Assembly (NCBI GenBank): GCA_020442235.1
Contig: JAGRKQ010000199.1
Coordinates: 1 to 15,658 of the forward strand
Direction of reading: 5' to 3'
Origin: Hyphomicrobiaceae bacterium
Lineage (GTDB): Bacteria > Pseudomonadota > Alphaproteobacteria > Rhizobiales > MH13
DNA: 15,658 nt
Every line of letters begins with the position of its first letter. Positions within the stretch are counted from its first letter, which is position 1. A program made the translations under genes and the position numbers. Of this stretch, positions 15,430-15,658 are shown piece by piece. The notes beneath the pieces were generated by a model, which had not been told where the DNA came from, made no database searches, and saw only the letters and a program-made list of their open reading frames with translations.

Positions 15430-15522
15430 TGATGCTTGCGAAAGCCGTTGCGGAAGGGCGGATTTTTCCGTGGCGTTTCATGCCTTGAGAAAAACCAATA
15501 CTGTCAGTAACTTCTGGTTGGA
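15430..15522 (+). promoter_or_regulatory. CRISPR leader with candidate promoter
   Basis: The 93 bp between the cas2e stop and the first repeat contain TTGAGA (15485-15490), 17 bp, and TAACTT (15508-15513). This is a reasonable sigma-70 pair that would start transcription within a few bases of the first repeat. An 11-bp palindrome TACTGTCAGTA (15499-15509) lies between and overlaps the -10 box. A hairpin CGGAA/TTCCG lies at 15451-15470. I see only a poor match to an IHF site (AACCAATACT region). The side and orientation agree with leader-end spacer acquisition. Confidence 0.6.
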
Positions 15523-15658
15523 GTGTCCCCCGCCCACGCGGGGATGAACCGGTCATGGTCTGGCGCGAGCCGGAATTTGCAGCGTGTCCCCCGCCCACGC
15601 GGGGATGAACCGGCAACTGCCGGCATGACGCCACCGTTGGGATGGTGTCCCCCGCCCA
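15523..15658 (+). CRISPR. Type I-E CRISPR array, first repeats (runs off window)
   Basis: Two identical 29-bp repeats (15523-15551, 15584-15612) and the first 14 bp of a third (15645 onward) have a period of 61 bp. The two complete spacers are 32 bp (15552-15583 and 15613-15644). The repeat folds as CCCCGC-CCAC-GCGGGG, followed by the 8-base handle ATGAACCG, as in the E. coli I-E repeat. This shows that crRNAs are made from the plus strand. Both spacers begin with G, so the exact repeat edge could be one base further. The repeats are unmutated, as expected near the leader. The array continues beyond the window. Confidence 0.97.

Overview
The window is uniformly GC-rich DNA from what looks like an alphaproteobacterium, probably of the Hyphomicrobiales/Rhizobiales group. 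This taxonomic guess is an inference from codon use and gene style, and no single marker proves it. It falls into two parts separated by a tRNA-Gln(CUG) gene at 6069-6142.

The left part (1-6068) looks like ordinary chromosomal cargo. A minus-strand operon encodes a PadR-type repressor, an HlyD-like periplasmic adaptor and the N-terminal 368 residues of an RND efflux permease that runs off the window. A candidate promoter and a perfect inverted-repeat operator lie in front of padR. Next come a small two-helix membrane protein (+), a UDP-glucose 6-dehydrogenase (-), and a secreted protein with a Sel1-like and a peptidoglycan-binding region (+).

The right part (6143-15658) is a complete type I-E CRISPR-Cas locus, all on the plus strand: cas3, a 58-codon helix-turn-helix ORF, a strong intrinsic terminator, then casA(cas8e)-casB(cse2)-cas7e-cas5e-cas6e-cas1e-cas2e with short gaps or start/stop overlaps, a 93-bp leader, and the beginning of a CRISPR array (two full 29-bp repeats, two 32-bp spacers and part of a third repeat). 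All recognisable catalytic motifs of Cas3, Cas1 and Cas6e are intact. Cascade would process and carry crRNAs, Cas3 would nick and degrade targets, and Cas1-Cas2 would add spacers at the leader end.

The most unusual part is the cas3-casA junction. The last codons and stop of cas3 form a degenerate copy of the CRISPR repeat (21 of 29 positions by hand alignment), with a preserved hairpin and a near-perfect crRNA 5' handle. The small HTH gene starts 3 bp later, and it is followed by a terminator whose inner stem is the same as the repeat stem. This suggests a control point that could use a repeat-derived guide RNA, a small DNA-binding protein, or both, to set Cascade expression. That function is a hypothesis; only the sequence features are direct observations.
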